From: Nocardioides marmorisolisilvae
Lineage (GTDB): Bacteria > Actinomycetota > Actinomycetes > Propionibacteriales > Nocardioidaceae
NCBI RefSeq assembly: GCF_031656915.1
Contig: NZ_CP134227.1
Location: 682,001-746,000 of the forward strand
Reading direction: 5' to 3'
Length of the DNA stretch: 64,000 bases
Positions 27,601 through 34,896 of the stretch are shown piece by piece; position 1 is the first letter of the stretch, and each line of letters begins with the position of its first letter. The notes under the pieces are model-generated. The model ran no database searches, had not been told where the DNA came from, and was given only the letters and a program-made list of their open reading frames with translations. The position numbers were made by a program, and so were the translations under genes.

Positions 27601-27750
27601 GAGGTGTCGACGCTCGACCTGGCGCTGTCGTGGCCTGCGGTGGCCGTTGCCGCGCTCGCCGGCCTGGTCGTGCTCGCGGTCGGTGGAGCCCTCGCGGGAC
27701 GGGCGATCGCGGCCCGCGCCGACCTGCAGCGCCTGCGAGGTGCGCCGTGA
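24625..27750 (+). CDS. Large FtsX/MacB-type ABC transporter permease
   Basis: 1041-residue membrane protein. An N-terminal helix (about 20-42) anchors a large extracytoplasmic domain (45-310). Helices near 315-340, 365-385, 410-430, 450-470 and 480-500 form the first FtsX core, a second helix near 535-555 anchors another outer domain (560-905), and three C-terminal helices (about 910-940, 965-990, 1005-1030) complete a duplicated FtsX architecture. It is followed, with stop/start overlaps, by two ATPases. Such permeases do mechanotransmission or lipid/lipoprotein/peptide release rather than import. The substrate is unknown. Confidence 0.83.
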   Translation: MRGPAVRRWRAAVRHRPLQALSLFLLAALVAASATFAPLYVRAVGQVIVDLDLAHNPSQTTGLQVSSHAGAAPGAFSPFASRPPLSPAQLIALVPRAVRADFEAPVIDQEAFTTVFPDVQLGLEGTLISRSDICAHLTMVEGRCPRAQDEIAISEYDRRHRGLHVGRTTKIATLPPPELDAQHKVINPHSEPQGIQLRVVGVYHQVPGPYWFGRILTGKSGIIADQHTLHDDWVTIPGTITNVRRSRPMLPNRRSQALFPIDPAATGLDQFRALGPQLRQLDRAILKRSDAGQIDTYSGLPDLVKDLNHQLRQAQVTVPLLMLQLGLLCLFVLWLVLGAATEQRRPEVALALLRGRGRSGARRMLLAELLPVTLAGVGLGTGLALFLAWVCRTWTLPGSAPFEVTREFWLALVAAVVAIVVTTVVAVVGTSREPVETLLRRVSRRSQGWRLGALQTLLIAVAGTGAVAFVVGALDGSAALAGPALLALTVGLLLSHLTVPVAARIGGWAVGRGRIRSGLSILSAARLPMTRRTVAVVTVATALLVFSADAIAVGARNRQLAAEQYVGAPRVLTVNGNDLPAARAAVDQVDPSGHSVTPVVTVRSPGEGAPTTLAVVPDQFRRIAMLDVPHPLPWQRIEPPAAKPVRITGGQVTVPVDLSGASGKVGTLSVTLSLVYADHSNGVATLGDLDPKSLARGRFTAAVSCRQGCLVSGIGLSGLPGARALGTLTLGRMTVAGGTSVPLGPPDNWSGVDGSAGRMTPHSAAGGGLRIDFDTEGSESVTMPQRWFPTRVPAIVVGSLPPTSHGNAFALTGLDGQDRDALRVASAARAPSAPPHTAVVNLDVVQRGSDIDIDDKIQVWLGRDDPALVHRVESALADHQVSVQTSASVTDQRQHYDRTAAAWGLELAVITGALALLIALLVLVVLAVAGWRLRARDLAALRMSGLRAAAVRTVAASEQLVPVLLAVIVGTVCGLVGADLAMGSVPLFSEPPEVSTLDLALSWPAVAVAALAGLVVLAVGGALAGRAIAARADLQRLRGAP

Positions 27751-28607
27751 CAGGCCTCGCGATCTCGACCCAGCGCCTGGTGCACATCTATCGCACCGAG
27801 GGCCACGACGTCGCGGCCCTGTCCGGCGTCGACCTCGACGTGGCCGCCGGCGAGGTCGTGGGCCTCCTCGGACCGTCGGGAGCCGGCAAGTCGACCCTGC
27901 TGAGCCTGCTCGGCGGTCTCTTCCGGCCCAGCGCGGGCAAGATCTTCGTGGGCGCCGACGAGCTCTCCTCGGTCTCCGCGAGCCGGCTCGACGAGCTCCG
28001 CGCGGCCCACGTCGCGCTGATGTTGCAGGGAGCCGGGCGCAACCTGCTGCCCTACCTCACTGCTCGCGACAACGTCGCCTTCGCCCAGGACGGGGCCCGG
28101 CGAGCCGGTGTCGCCGTACCCGGGGTCGGAGAGGTCCTCGGCCACGTGGGTCTCGACGCCGAGGCCGATCTGCCGCTGGAGCAGCTCACCCCGGGCCACC
28201 AGCAGCTCGCCGCGCTCGCGGTGTGCGTCGCGACCGCGCCCGGTGTGCTCCTCGCCGACGAGCCCACCAGCCAGCTCGACCACGAGGCGGCCGACCGGGT
28301 CCTGGCGACCATCGGCAGGATCAACCGCGAACTCGGCACCACGGTGGTGCTGGTCACCCACAACCCCGACGTCGCCGCGCGGCTGCCGCGCACGGTCACG
28401 ATCCGCGACGGCAAGATCGGTGGCGAGGGACGCAGCGGCGAGGAGTACGCCGTGGTGTCCGCGGACGGGTTCCTGCCGCTGCCGGCCCACGCCCTGGCCG
28501 ACCTGCCACCCGGGACCCTGCTGCGGTTCCACAAGGAGCGCGACGTCTACCAGCTGCTCGTGGAGCAGGCCGGGAACGAGCAGGACCGGAACGAGGAGGA
28601 TCGGTGA
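27747..28607 (+). CDS. ABC ATP-binding protein with degenerate signature
   Basis: 286 residues. Walker A GPSGAGKST (near residue 45) and Walker B VLLADEPTSQLD are intact, but the signature that should read LSGGQ reads LTPGHQQLAALAV. A C-terminal extension of about 60 residues is charged and ends NEQDRNEEDR. GTG 27747 overlaps the permease stop. It likely heterodimerises with the next ATPase, with one composite ATP site impaired. Confidence 0.85.
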   Translation: MTGLAISTQRLVHIYRTEGHDVAALSGVDLDVAAGEVVGLLGPSGAGKSTLLSLLGGLFRPSAGKIFVGADELSSVSASRLDELRAAHVALMLQGAGRNLLPYLTARDNVAFAQDGARRAGVAVPGVGEVLGHVGLDAEADLPLEQLTPGHQQLAALAVCVATAPGVLLADEPTSQLDHEAADRVLATIGRINRELGTTVVLVTHNPDVAARLPRTVTIRDGKIGGEGRSGEEYAVVSADGFLPLPAHALADLPPGTLLRFHKERDVYQLLVEQAGNEQDRNEEDR

Positions 28608-29356
28608 ACGGGCCGGTGAACGGGCCAGCGGGCGGTGTGCTCCGCGCCGACGGGCTCGAGGTCCGCTACGGCGACCTGGTGGCGGTGGCGGCACTCGACC
28701 TAGTCGTCGCTCCGGGCCAGTTCTTGGCCGTCACCGGGCCCTCGGGCGCCGGGAAGTCGTCACTGCTGTGGGCGCTCGGCGGAGCCCTTCGACCGAGCGC
28801 CGGCGGGGTGCGCCTCGCGGACCAGCCGGTCACGGACCGGGCCACTGCCGCTGAGCACGGACTGGTGCTGGTGCCCCAGGGCAACGGGCTGGCGACGTCC
28901 CTGACCGCGACCGAGAACGTGCTGGTGCCGCTGCTGGTCCACGGGACCGCACCGGCGGACGCAGCCCGGCGTACTGCCGAGGCGCTGGCGCTGGTCGGAC
29001 TGGAAGACTCCGGCGGTCACCTCGTCGAGGAGCTGTCCGGAGGCCAGCAGCAGCGCGTCGCACTGGCCCGGGCGTTCGCAGCACGGGCACGGGTGCTGCT
29101 CGCGGACGAGCCCACCAGCGACCTCGACGCCGGCAACCGGGTTAAGATGGTCACCGCGCTGCGCGCCGAGGCCGAGCGCGGGTCGATCGTGGTGATGTCC
29201 ACCCACGACCCCGAGGCCGCTGCCGAGTGCGACGGCGAACTCGCGCTCGACGAGGGGCAGGCGCAGTGGGTACGCCGACTCGACCGGGTGCCGACGGATC
29301 GTGCCCCGGGTCATGGTGCCCCGGGTCATGGTGCGCTGGGTCATACCGACGCCTAG
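28604..29356 (+). CDS. ABC ATP-binding protein, LolD/MacB-like
   Basis: 250 residues. Walker A is GPSGAGKSS, the signature is the canonical ELSGGQQQRVALARA, Walker B is VLLADEPTSDLD, and the H-loop is MSTHDPEAA. GTG 28604 overlaps the upstream ATPase stop. The C-terminal tail APGHGAPGHGALGH is encoded by a threefold 15-bp tandem repeat (29301-29345) and is unlikely to be functional. It is the canonical partner of the degenerate ATPase before it. Confidence 0.86.
   Translation: MNGPVNGPAGGVLRADGLEVRYGDLVAVAALDLVVAPGQFLAVTGPSGAGKSSLLWALGGALRPSAGGVRLADQPVTDRATAAEHGLVLVPQGNGLATSLTATENVLVPLLVHGTAPADAARRTAEALALVGLEDSGGHLVEELSGGQQQRVALARAFAARARVLLADEPTSDLDAGNRVKMVTALRAEAERGSIVVMSTHDPEAAAECDGELALDEGQAQWVRRLDRVPTDRAPGHGAPGHGALGHTDA
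29301..29345 (+). repeat. 15-bp tandem repeat, three copies
   Basis: GTGCCCCGGGTCATG occurs twice exactly, then as GTGCGCTGGGTCATA. It encodes the PGHGA-type C-terminal tail of the second ATPase. The period of 15 keeps the reading frame. Confidence 0.85.
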
Positions 29357-29380
29357 CGGGGCGCTGCTAGCGTCCGGCCC

Positions 29381-30457
29381 ATGCGCACAGCCAAGGACTT
29401 CTTCGCCCCGCTCGCCGTCGGAGCCCCGGCTCCGCTCCGGGAGATCCCCGCCCGGCCCAGCCGCGCCATCCACTTCTTCGACCCCGGCAACCCGAAGATG
29501 GCGGCCAAGGTGCCCGACATGGTCGGCACCGTCGACGTACTGCTCGGCAACCTGGAGGACGCGGTCAAGGCCGAGAACAAGGAGATCGCGCGCGAGGGAC
29601 TGGTCAGGATCGGCCAGGAGGTCGACTTCGGCCCCACGCAGTTCTGGACCCGGATCAACTCCCTCGACAGCCCGTGGGTGCTCGACGACCTGACCACCCT
29701 GGTGCCGGCGATCGGTGACAAGCTCGACGTGATCATGGTCCCCAAGGTGCAAGGCGCCGAGGACATCCACTACGTCGACCGGATCCTCGCCCAGCTGGAG
29801 GCCCGCGCGGGACTCGAGAAGCCACTGCTGATCCACGCGATCCTGGAGACCGCCCGGGGCGTGGCCAACATCGAGGAGATCTGCGGCGCGTCGCCCCGGA
29901 TGCAGGGGCTGTCCCTGGGCCCGGCCGACCTGGCGGCCGACCGGCGGATGAAGACCACCCGGGTCGGCGGCCCGCACCCCGGCTACCTGGTCCGCCAGGA
30001 CGCCCCGCGCACCGAGGATGGCTTCGCCTACGACGCGGAGCGGACGACGTACCAGCAGGACCTCTACCACTACACGATCGCCCGGATGGTCGACGCCTGC
30101 GCGATGCACGGCATCTACCCGTACTGGGGACCCTTCGGCGATATCAAGGACACCGTCGCGTGCGAGGACCAGTTCCGCAACGCGTTCCTGCTCGGCTGCG
30201 TCGGCGCCTGGTCGCTGCACCCGGCGCAGATCAAGATCGCCAACAAGGTCTTCTCCCCCAGCGTCGAGGACGTCACCCACGCCCGCCGGGTGATCGCGGC
30301 GATGGGCGACGGCACCGGCGCCGTGATGATCGACGGCAAGATGGAGGACGACGCGTCGGTCAAGCAGTGCCAGGTGATGGTGCAGCTGGCCGAGGAGCTC
30401 GCCGCCATCGACCCCGAGCTGAAGAAGCAGTACGACGCCATCCAGATCGACGCCTGA
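29381..30457 (+). CDS. mcl: Malyl-CoA / beta-methylmalyl-CoA lyase family (Mcl)
   Basis: 358-residue HpcH/HpaI-CitE superfamily enzyme. It closely resembles the Chloroflexus malyl-CoA/citramalyl-CoA lyase type in order of motifs: RPSRAIHFF, LLGNLEDAV, WTRINSLDSPWVLDD, LDVIMVPKVQG, LLIHAILETARGV, MKTTRVGG and AWSLHPAQI. Likely reaction: reversible condensation or cleavage of acetyl- or propionyl-CoA with glyoxylate (or citramalyl-CoA cleavage), using Mg2+. Propionyl-CoA from sterol breakdown would be a fitting substrate (inference). A CitE-like gene follows 7 nt later. Confidence 0.85.
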   Translation: MRTAKDFFAPLAVGAPAPLREIPARPSRAIHFFDPGNPKMAAKVPDMVGTVDVLLGNLEDAVKAENKEIAREGLVRIGQEVDFGPTQFWTRINSLDSPWVLDDLTTLVPAIGDKLDVIMVPKVQGAEDIHYVDRILAQLEARAGLEKPLLIHAILETARGVANIEEICGASPRMQGLSLGPADLAADRRMKTTRVGGPHPGYLVRQDAPRTEDGFAYDAERTTYQQDLYHYTIARMVDACAMHGIYPYWGPFGDIKDTVACEDQFRNAFLLGCVGAWSLHPAQIKIANKVFSPSVEDVTHARRVIAAMGDGTGAVMIDGKMEDDASVKQCQVMVQLAEELAAIDPELKKQYDAIQIDA

Positions 30458-30464
30458 GGACCCG

Positions 30465-31328
30465 ATGACCGACTTCACCCCGCTGCGCTCCGTCCTCTAC
30501 ATGCCGTCCTCCAACGCCAAGGCGCTGGAGAAGGCCAAGACCCTTCCGATCGACGGCGTCATCTTCGACCTCGAGGACGCCGTCGCCCCGGACGCCAAGC
30601 CGGCCGCCCGCGAGGCCGCCGCCGCTGCGGCCGCCTCGGGTGAGTACGGCCAGCGCACGCTGACCATCCGGGTCAACGGCATCGGCACCGCCTGGCACGA
30701 CGACGACCTGACCGCTGCCGCGCAGGCCGGGCCGGACGGCGTCGTGGTGCCCAAGGTGAACACGGCCGACGAGGTGCGCGCACTGGTGGACGCGCTCGAG
30801 AGGGCCGGCGCCCCGGACCACACCCGACTGTGGGCCATGGTCGAGACACCCGAGGCGATCTTCAACGTCCGCGAGATCGCGGCCGCGTCCGACCGGCTCG
30901 CCGTGCTGGTGATGGGCACCAATGACCTGGTCAAGGAGCTCTACGCCGAGCACGTGCCCGGCCGCGCTCCCCTGCTGACCTCGTTGTCCCTGGCCGTCCT
31001 GGCCGCTCGCGCCGCCGGGGTGGCGATCCTCGACGGCGTGCACAACAACGTCAAGGACGCCGACGGCTTCCTCGCCGAGTGCCAGCAGGGCCGGGAGATG
31101 GGCTTCGACGGCAAGACACTGATCCACCCGGGCCAGGTCGAGGCCGCCAACCGGGCCTTCGCGCCCTCGGAGCAGGCCGTCGAGGAGGCGCGCGGCATCA
31201 TCCAGGCCTGGGAGCACGGCCAGGGCTCCGGCGTGGTCACCTACAACGGCAGGATGATCGAGAACCTCCATGTCGAGACCGCGCAACGCACCCTCACGCT
31301 GCACGACGCGATCACGGCGCTGGGCTGA
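30465..31328 (+). CDS. CitE-like CoA ester lyase
   Basis: 287-residue HpcH/HpaI aldolase-fold protein of the citrate-lyase-beta/CitE-like group. RSVLYMPSSNAKALEKA binds CoA, IFDLEDAVAP carries the metal-ligand region, and WAMVETPEAIFNV, MGTNDL and GKTLIHPGQV are conserved. Stand-alone CitE-like proteins in actinobacteria cleave citramalyl- or malyl-CoA type esters. No CitD/CitF partner genes are present, so a true citrate lyase is excluded. It is co-transcribed with mcl (GAGGA site in the gap). Confidence 0.85.
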   Translation: MTDFTPLRSVLYMPSSNAKALEKAKTLPIDGVIFDLEDAVAPDAKPAAREAAAAAAASGEYGQRTLTIRVNGIGTAWHDDDLTAAAQAGPDGVVVPKVNTADEVRALVDALERAGAPDHTRLWAMVETPEAIFNVREIAAASDRLAVLVMGTNDLVKELYAEHVPGRAPLLTSLSLAVLAARAAGVAILDGVHNNVKDADGFLAECQQGREMGFDGKTLIHPGQVEAANRAFAPSEQAVEEARGIIQAWEHGQGSGVVTYNGRMIENLHVETAQRTLTLHDAITALG

Positions 31329-31332
31329 TCCA

Positions 31333-31947
31333 GTGCGACGGGCTGCGATCGCTGCCGGTGCGCTGGCGCTGGCCTGGGGGCTCAGCGGCTGTGCCGGATC
31401 CACACCGACCGGATCGGTGGAGACCCCGATCACCCCGTCGGCCTCGGTGAGCACGCCGACCCCCAGCCCCACGCCCTCGGCGTCGGCCTCGGTGAGCCCC
31501 TCACCCGCCGTCACGCCGTCGTCCACACCCACGGCGCCTTCGCCGACTGCGTCCACCTCGGCGACGGCGTCGGGCGAGATCAACCTGAGCGGCAAGCATC
31601 TGGCCGGGGTGCTCAGCCCGTCCGGCGGCATCGCCTGCCTGTTCACCGACCTGCCTCGACCCGCGGTCCGCTGCGACGTCCAGGGGGCGCACTGGCAGGG
31701 CATCCCGCCCCGCCCCAAGCGCTGCGAGGGCGGGTACGGCGACTCCGTCGAGCTCGGCGCGGACAAGCCGTCGCTGCAGTGCCACAGCGACACCGTGTTC
31801 GGTGCGCCGGACCAGCCCACACTGGCGTACGGCGCGACGGCCGTCTACCACCGGCTGCGCTGCGAGTCCGCGCGTACCGGCATCACCTGCCGGAACGCGG
31901 CCGGCCACGGGTTCAGCGTGTCGCGAGAGGCCGTCGGGCTGTTCTGA
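31333..31947 (+). CDS. Secreted lipoprotein with Ser/Thr/Pro linker and Cys-rich domain
   Basis: 204 residues. A signal peptide with lipobox LSGC (Cys20) is followed by a low-complexity Ser/Thr/Pro/Ala spacer (residues 22-85), then a compact domain with six cysteines (IACLF, VRCDV, KRCEG, LQCHS, LRCES, ITCRN), ending GHGFSVSREAVGLF. The domain resembles the actinobacterial DUF6636 type from memory; its function is unknown. Start GTG 31333 is 4 nt after the citE-like stop. The linker should place the domain in the cell wall. Confidence 0.8.
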   Translation: MRRAAIAAGALALAWGLSGCAGSTPTGSVETPITPSASVSTPTPSPTPSASASVSPSPAVTPSSTPTAPSPTASTSATASGEINLSGKHLAGVLSPSGGIACLFTDLPRPAVRCDVQGAHWQGIPPRPKRCEGGYGDSVELGADKPSLQCHSDTVFGAPDQPTLAYGATAVYHRLRCESARTGITCRNAAGHGFSVSREAVGLF

Positions 31948-31958
31948 CCGCCGCTCGG

Positions 31959-32831
31959 TCAGCCCGCCCGCACGAGCAGTTGGCGGTGGTACTCGCGGAC
32001 GAGATGCCGTCCCACCAGTGCGGGATCGCCGTCGAGCACCCGCTGCCGAGCCAGCCGGACGATCTGCCAGCCCGCGGCCGTGAGCGCCGCGCCGCCCGGT
32101 CCTGGCTCGTCGAGGACCACCGCGAACAGCTGGTCGGGTGCCGCCAGGGCGAGCCGCACCGGGCCGGCTCCCCGGTCCGCCTCGAGCCCGGGCACCGGGG
32201 TCGGCAGCCCGGCCTCGAGCCAGTACAGCCGTAGGGCGCTCTCCGCCGGGTTCGCCGACCGGCCATCGGCGATCGCGACGAGCCGGCGCAGCTGGCGCTG
32301 CCCGGCGAGGCGAGCCTGGCGCGGAAGCTCGCAGACCAGTTCGGTGTGGGTGCACGCGCCGTGCCGCAGCACCTCATCGAGCACCGCCAACGCCCGGCCC
32401 GGGGGCAGGATCCGAGCAAGGTCGCAGGCGGTGCGCAACGGGGTGGTGACCCAGACCCCCGCGACCCTCGCCGTGTCGCACGCGGACAGCGACCTTCGGG
32501 CTGCGAACGGCCCGACCCGGTGCCGGCGGCCGACCACATCGAGTGTGCCCGGCACGGCACCGATCGTGGCCAGACCGTGCAGCCACGCCGCAGTCCGATC
32601 GACCGCCACGCAATCGGGGCCCACCAGCAGGGCCAGCGCCTGACCGCGCAGGACCACGGTGTCCTGCAGGTGCGCACCGACGTACACCCCGCGCAGCATC
32701 CGGCGCAGCACCCCGTGCCGGAGCATCCGCTCGAGGCCAGCACGTCGTACGCCGACGGCCTCGGCCATCGACCGCGTGAACGGTCCGTCGAGCAGCGGTG
32801 CCGGCAGGTCGAGCGTCAGGAAGTCAGCCAT
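31959..32831 (-). CDS. AbiEi-antitoxin-like / endonuclease-like protein
   Basis: 290 residues. The N-terminal ~60 residues look like the AbiEi-type winged helix that opens many actinobacterial proteins (VRRAGLERMLRHGVLRRMLRGVYV, key LRRMLRGVYV). The middle segment VTTPLRTACDLARIL is typical of the same group, and the C-terminal region resembles a decayed Vsr/DUF559 nuclease fold. No neighbouring AbiEii toxin gene is visible, so an active toxin-antitoxin pair is not supported here. Confidence 0.72.
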   Translation of the reverse strand: MADFLTLDLPAPLLDGPFTRSMAEAVGVRRAGLERMLRHGVLRRMLRGVYVGAHLQDTVVLRGQALALLVGPDCVAVDRTAAWLHGLATIGAVPGTLDVVGRRHRVGPFAARRSLSACDTARVAGVWVTTPLRTACDLARILPPGRALAVLDEVLRHGACTHTELVCELPRQARLAGQRQLRRLVAIADGRSANPAESALRLYWLEAGLPTPVPGLEADRGAGPVRLALAAPDQLFAVVLDEPGPGGAALTAAGWQIVRLARQRVLDGDPALVGRHLVREYHRQLLVRAG

Positions 32832-32867
32832 CCTCCGGGTCTACCCGACGGGCGCTCGCCTCGGACC

Positions 32868-33317
32868 TCAATCCACAGGCCGGATCTCCGGACTCGCCAG
32901 CGTGGCCCGGATCGCAGGCGCCATCATCGCGACCACGTCGTCCAGGGGCAGCGAGGACACCGGCTCGACCTCGAGGACGTAGCGCATCATCGCCAGCCCG
33001 ATCAGTTGGGAGGCAACCAGCTCCATGCGCGTCGCCGAGGTCTGTAGGCCCGAGACCCGCGCGACCGGGCTGAGCACCGTGCGGTTCAGCATCGTGTAGA
33101 AGCGACCGCCCGCGCCGCCGCCCGCGTCCTGGCCCGAGACCGACCCCCTGACCAACCGGAGCACCGTGGACCTGGTCCGCGGGCTCTCGCACAACCTCAG
33201 GAAGCGGCGCAGCAGCCGCTCGGCGAAGTCGTTCGACGCGTCGGCCCCGTCGGTCGGCTCGGGTACGGCGGCGGCACCATCGGCCGCCCCGACCACCCAC
33301 GGCGCATCGGGCCACAT
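32868..33317 (-). CDS. Orphan TetR C-terminal ligand domain without DNA-binding part
   Basis: 149 residues that match only the C-terminal domain of a TetR regulator (TetR_C_16-like pattern VASQLIGLAMMRYVLEVEP, key GLAMMRYVLEVEP, then APAIRATL). The usual ~50-residue helix-turn-helix is absent, and the N-terminal 28 residues are low-complexity. The upstream frame does not supply it: hsaB ends 29 nt before the ATG. It may be a remnant of a deleted regulator, or a stand-alone partner that pairs with another TetR chain. It follows hsaB on the same strand and could be co-transcribed. Confidence 0.65.
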   Translation of the reverse strand: MWPDAPWVVGAADGAAAVPEPTDGADASNDFAERLLRRFLRLCESPRTRSTVLRLVRGSVSGQDAGGGAGGRFYTMLNRTVLSPVARVSGLQTSATRMELVASQLIGLAMMRYVLEVEPVSSLPLDDVVAMMAPAIRATLASPEIRPVD

Positions 33318-33346
33318 GGAGGTCAGCGTAGTGAGAGAGCGTCGTG

Positions 33347-33988
33347 CTACTCGGCCGGACCGTCCTGCGGGCGCGAGTAGCTGCCCCGGAAGAACAGCAG
33401 GGGGTGCGGTGCCTCGGTGGTGGCGAGGTCCTGCACCTGGCCGACGACGATGAAGTGATCGCCCGCCTCGTGCACGGTCTGGATGGTGCAGTCGACGTAC
33501 CCGAGCGTGCCTTCCAGCAGCGGCGAGCCGGTCGCCGAGGACGGGGTCCAGCTCACCGAGGCGAACTTGTCGACGCCCTTGGCGGCCATCAGGTTCGAGA
33601 CCTGCGCCTGGTCGTGCGCGAGCAGGTTCACACAGAACTTCCCGGACCGCTGGATCCGGGGCCAGGCCCTGGACGTCTTGGCCGGGCAGAACAGCACCAA
33701 CGGAGGGGTGAGGGACACGCTGGAGAACGACTGGCAGGTCATCCCGACCGGTTCTCCGTCGCTCATCGACGTGACCACCGTGACGCCGGTGGCGAACCGA
33801 CCGAGCACGTCGCGGAACCGGCGGGCCGCGGCGACGGCCTCGGGGTCGTCGGACGGGACCGGGGTGTCCTCCCCAGGGCGCAGTTCGAAGTCGAAGTCGC
33901 CCAGCCAGGACTCGATCAGGGCCTGGCTAGGCCAGTGCGCGGCCGCGTCCGGATCCATCCCCTCGGGCACCTCGGTCATACGGGCCAT
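33347..33988 (-). CDS. hsaB: Flavin reductase HsaB
   Basis: 213-residue flavin reductase (flavin_Reduct family) supplying reduced FMN to the monooxygenase HsaA. Conserved regions are RFATGVTVVTSMSDGEPVGMTCQSFSSVSLTPPLVLF (key GVTVVT and SFSSVSLTPP) and GKFCVNLLAHDQ. An extra N-terminal stretch of ~45 residues precedes the domain. ATG 33988 is chosen because GGAGG lies upstream near the hsaC stop, 8 nt from it. Fourth gene of hsaA-hsaD-hsaC-hsaB, the M. tuberculosis order. Confidence 0.9.
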   Translation of the reverse strand: MARMTEVPEGMDPDAAAHWPSQALIESWLGDFDFELRPGEDTPVPSDDPEAVAAARRFRDVLGRFATGVTVVTSMSDGEPVGMTCQSFSSVSLTPPLVLFCPAKTSRAWPRIQRSGKFCVNLLAHDQAQVSNLMAAKGVDKFASVSWTPSSATGSPLLEGTLGYVDCTIQTVHEAGDHFIVVGQVQDLATTEAPHPLLFFRGSYSRPQDGPAE

Positions 33989-33996
33989 TGTGCCGA

Positions 33997-34896
33997 TCAG
34001 CCTCCGGCACCGAAGTTGTGCCCCCAGTAGGAGACGGCGGTCGACTCCCGTGCCACCCACCGGGCGTCGTCCACGGTGAGCCCCTCACAGCCGAACTCGA
34101 CATCGAAGCCGCCGGGCGACCTGACGTAGAACGACACCATCTCGTCGTTCATATGCCGGCCGAGGGTGGCCGACAGCGGGGCCTTGTGCCTCCGCACCCG
34201 CTCCAGCGCCCGGCCGACGTCGTCGAGCTTCTCCACCTCGAGCATGACGTGCACGCATCTGCTCGGGTTGGCCATCGGGAGGAAGGCCAGGCTGTGGTGC
34301 CGTGGGTTGACCCCGAGGAAGCGCAACCAGACTTTCGAGCCCGGCTCCTTGCCGACGAACTCGCCCGGCATGCTCATCGAGTCGCGCAGCCGGAAGCCGA
34401 GCACCTCGGTGTAGAAGCGCAGCGCCTCCACGTCATCGGTGACCGGCAGCACGATGTGGCCCATCCCCTGCTCGCCGGTGACGAAGCGGGCGCCGTACGG
34501 CGTGACCAGCGGCCGGGACTCGTAGCTGATCCCGTGGAAGAGCTCGAACACGTTGTCCCACGGGTCGCTGAACCTCACCAGCTCCTGGACCCGGCGGTCC
34601 GCGAGCTCGGCAGCGGTGCCCTCATCGAACGCGACCCCCGCCTTCTGCAGGTGCTCCCGGGCGTCCTGCAGCGCCCGGTGGTCGGCCAGCTCCCACCCCG
34701 TGGCGGCGAGCTGGTCGACGTCCGCCCGGACCACCACGAGTCGTGCCGAGACCTGGTCGATCCGGTAGTAGAGGTGCTCGGGGTCCGGCCCGCGCGCCGC
34801 TGCCAGGCCGAGCACCTTCTCGGCGAACGTCCGCCATTGGTCCAGGTCGGTGCTCGCGACCCGGATGTAGCCCATGGACTTCACGTCGATCGTCAT
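33997..34896 (-). CDS. hsaC: Extradiol dioxygenase HsaC (3,4-DHSA cleavage)
   Basis: 299-residue type I extradiol dioxygenase with two vicinal-oxygen-chelate modules. Fe(II) ligands are visible in the second module: His147 (GMGHIVLPV), His201 (NPRHHSLAF) and Glu267 (GFDVEFG). It opens the catecholic ring A of 3,4-DHSA between C4 and C5. It overlaps hsaD by 4 nt. Family, length and operon position all agree. Confidence 0.94.
   Translation of the reverse strand: MTIDVKSMGYIRVASTDLDQWRTFAEKVLGLAAARGPDPEHLYYRIDQVSARLVVVRADVDQLAATGWELADHRALQDAREHLQKAGVAFDEGTAAELADRRVQELVRFSDPWDNVFELFHGISYESRPLVTPYGARFVTGEQGMGHIVLPVTDDVEALRFYTEVLGFRLRDSMSMPGEFVGKEPGSKVWLRFLGVNPRHHSLAFLPMANPSRCVHVMLEVEKLDDVGRALERVRRHKAPLSATLGRHMNDEMVSFYVRSPGGFDVEFGCEGLTVDDARWVARESTAVSYWGHNFGAGG

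Noticed and set aside
30465-31328. Citrate lyase beta subunit
   Set aside because: citD, citF and citC are absent nearby; stand-alone CitE-like lyases are the better fit.
31959-32831. AbiE toxin-antitoxin locus
   Set aside because: Only an AbiEi-like winged helix is present; no nucleotidyltransferase toxin gene adjoins it.
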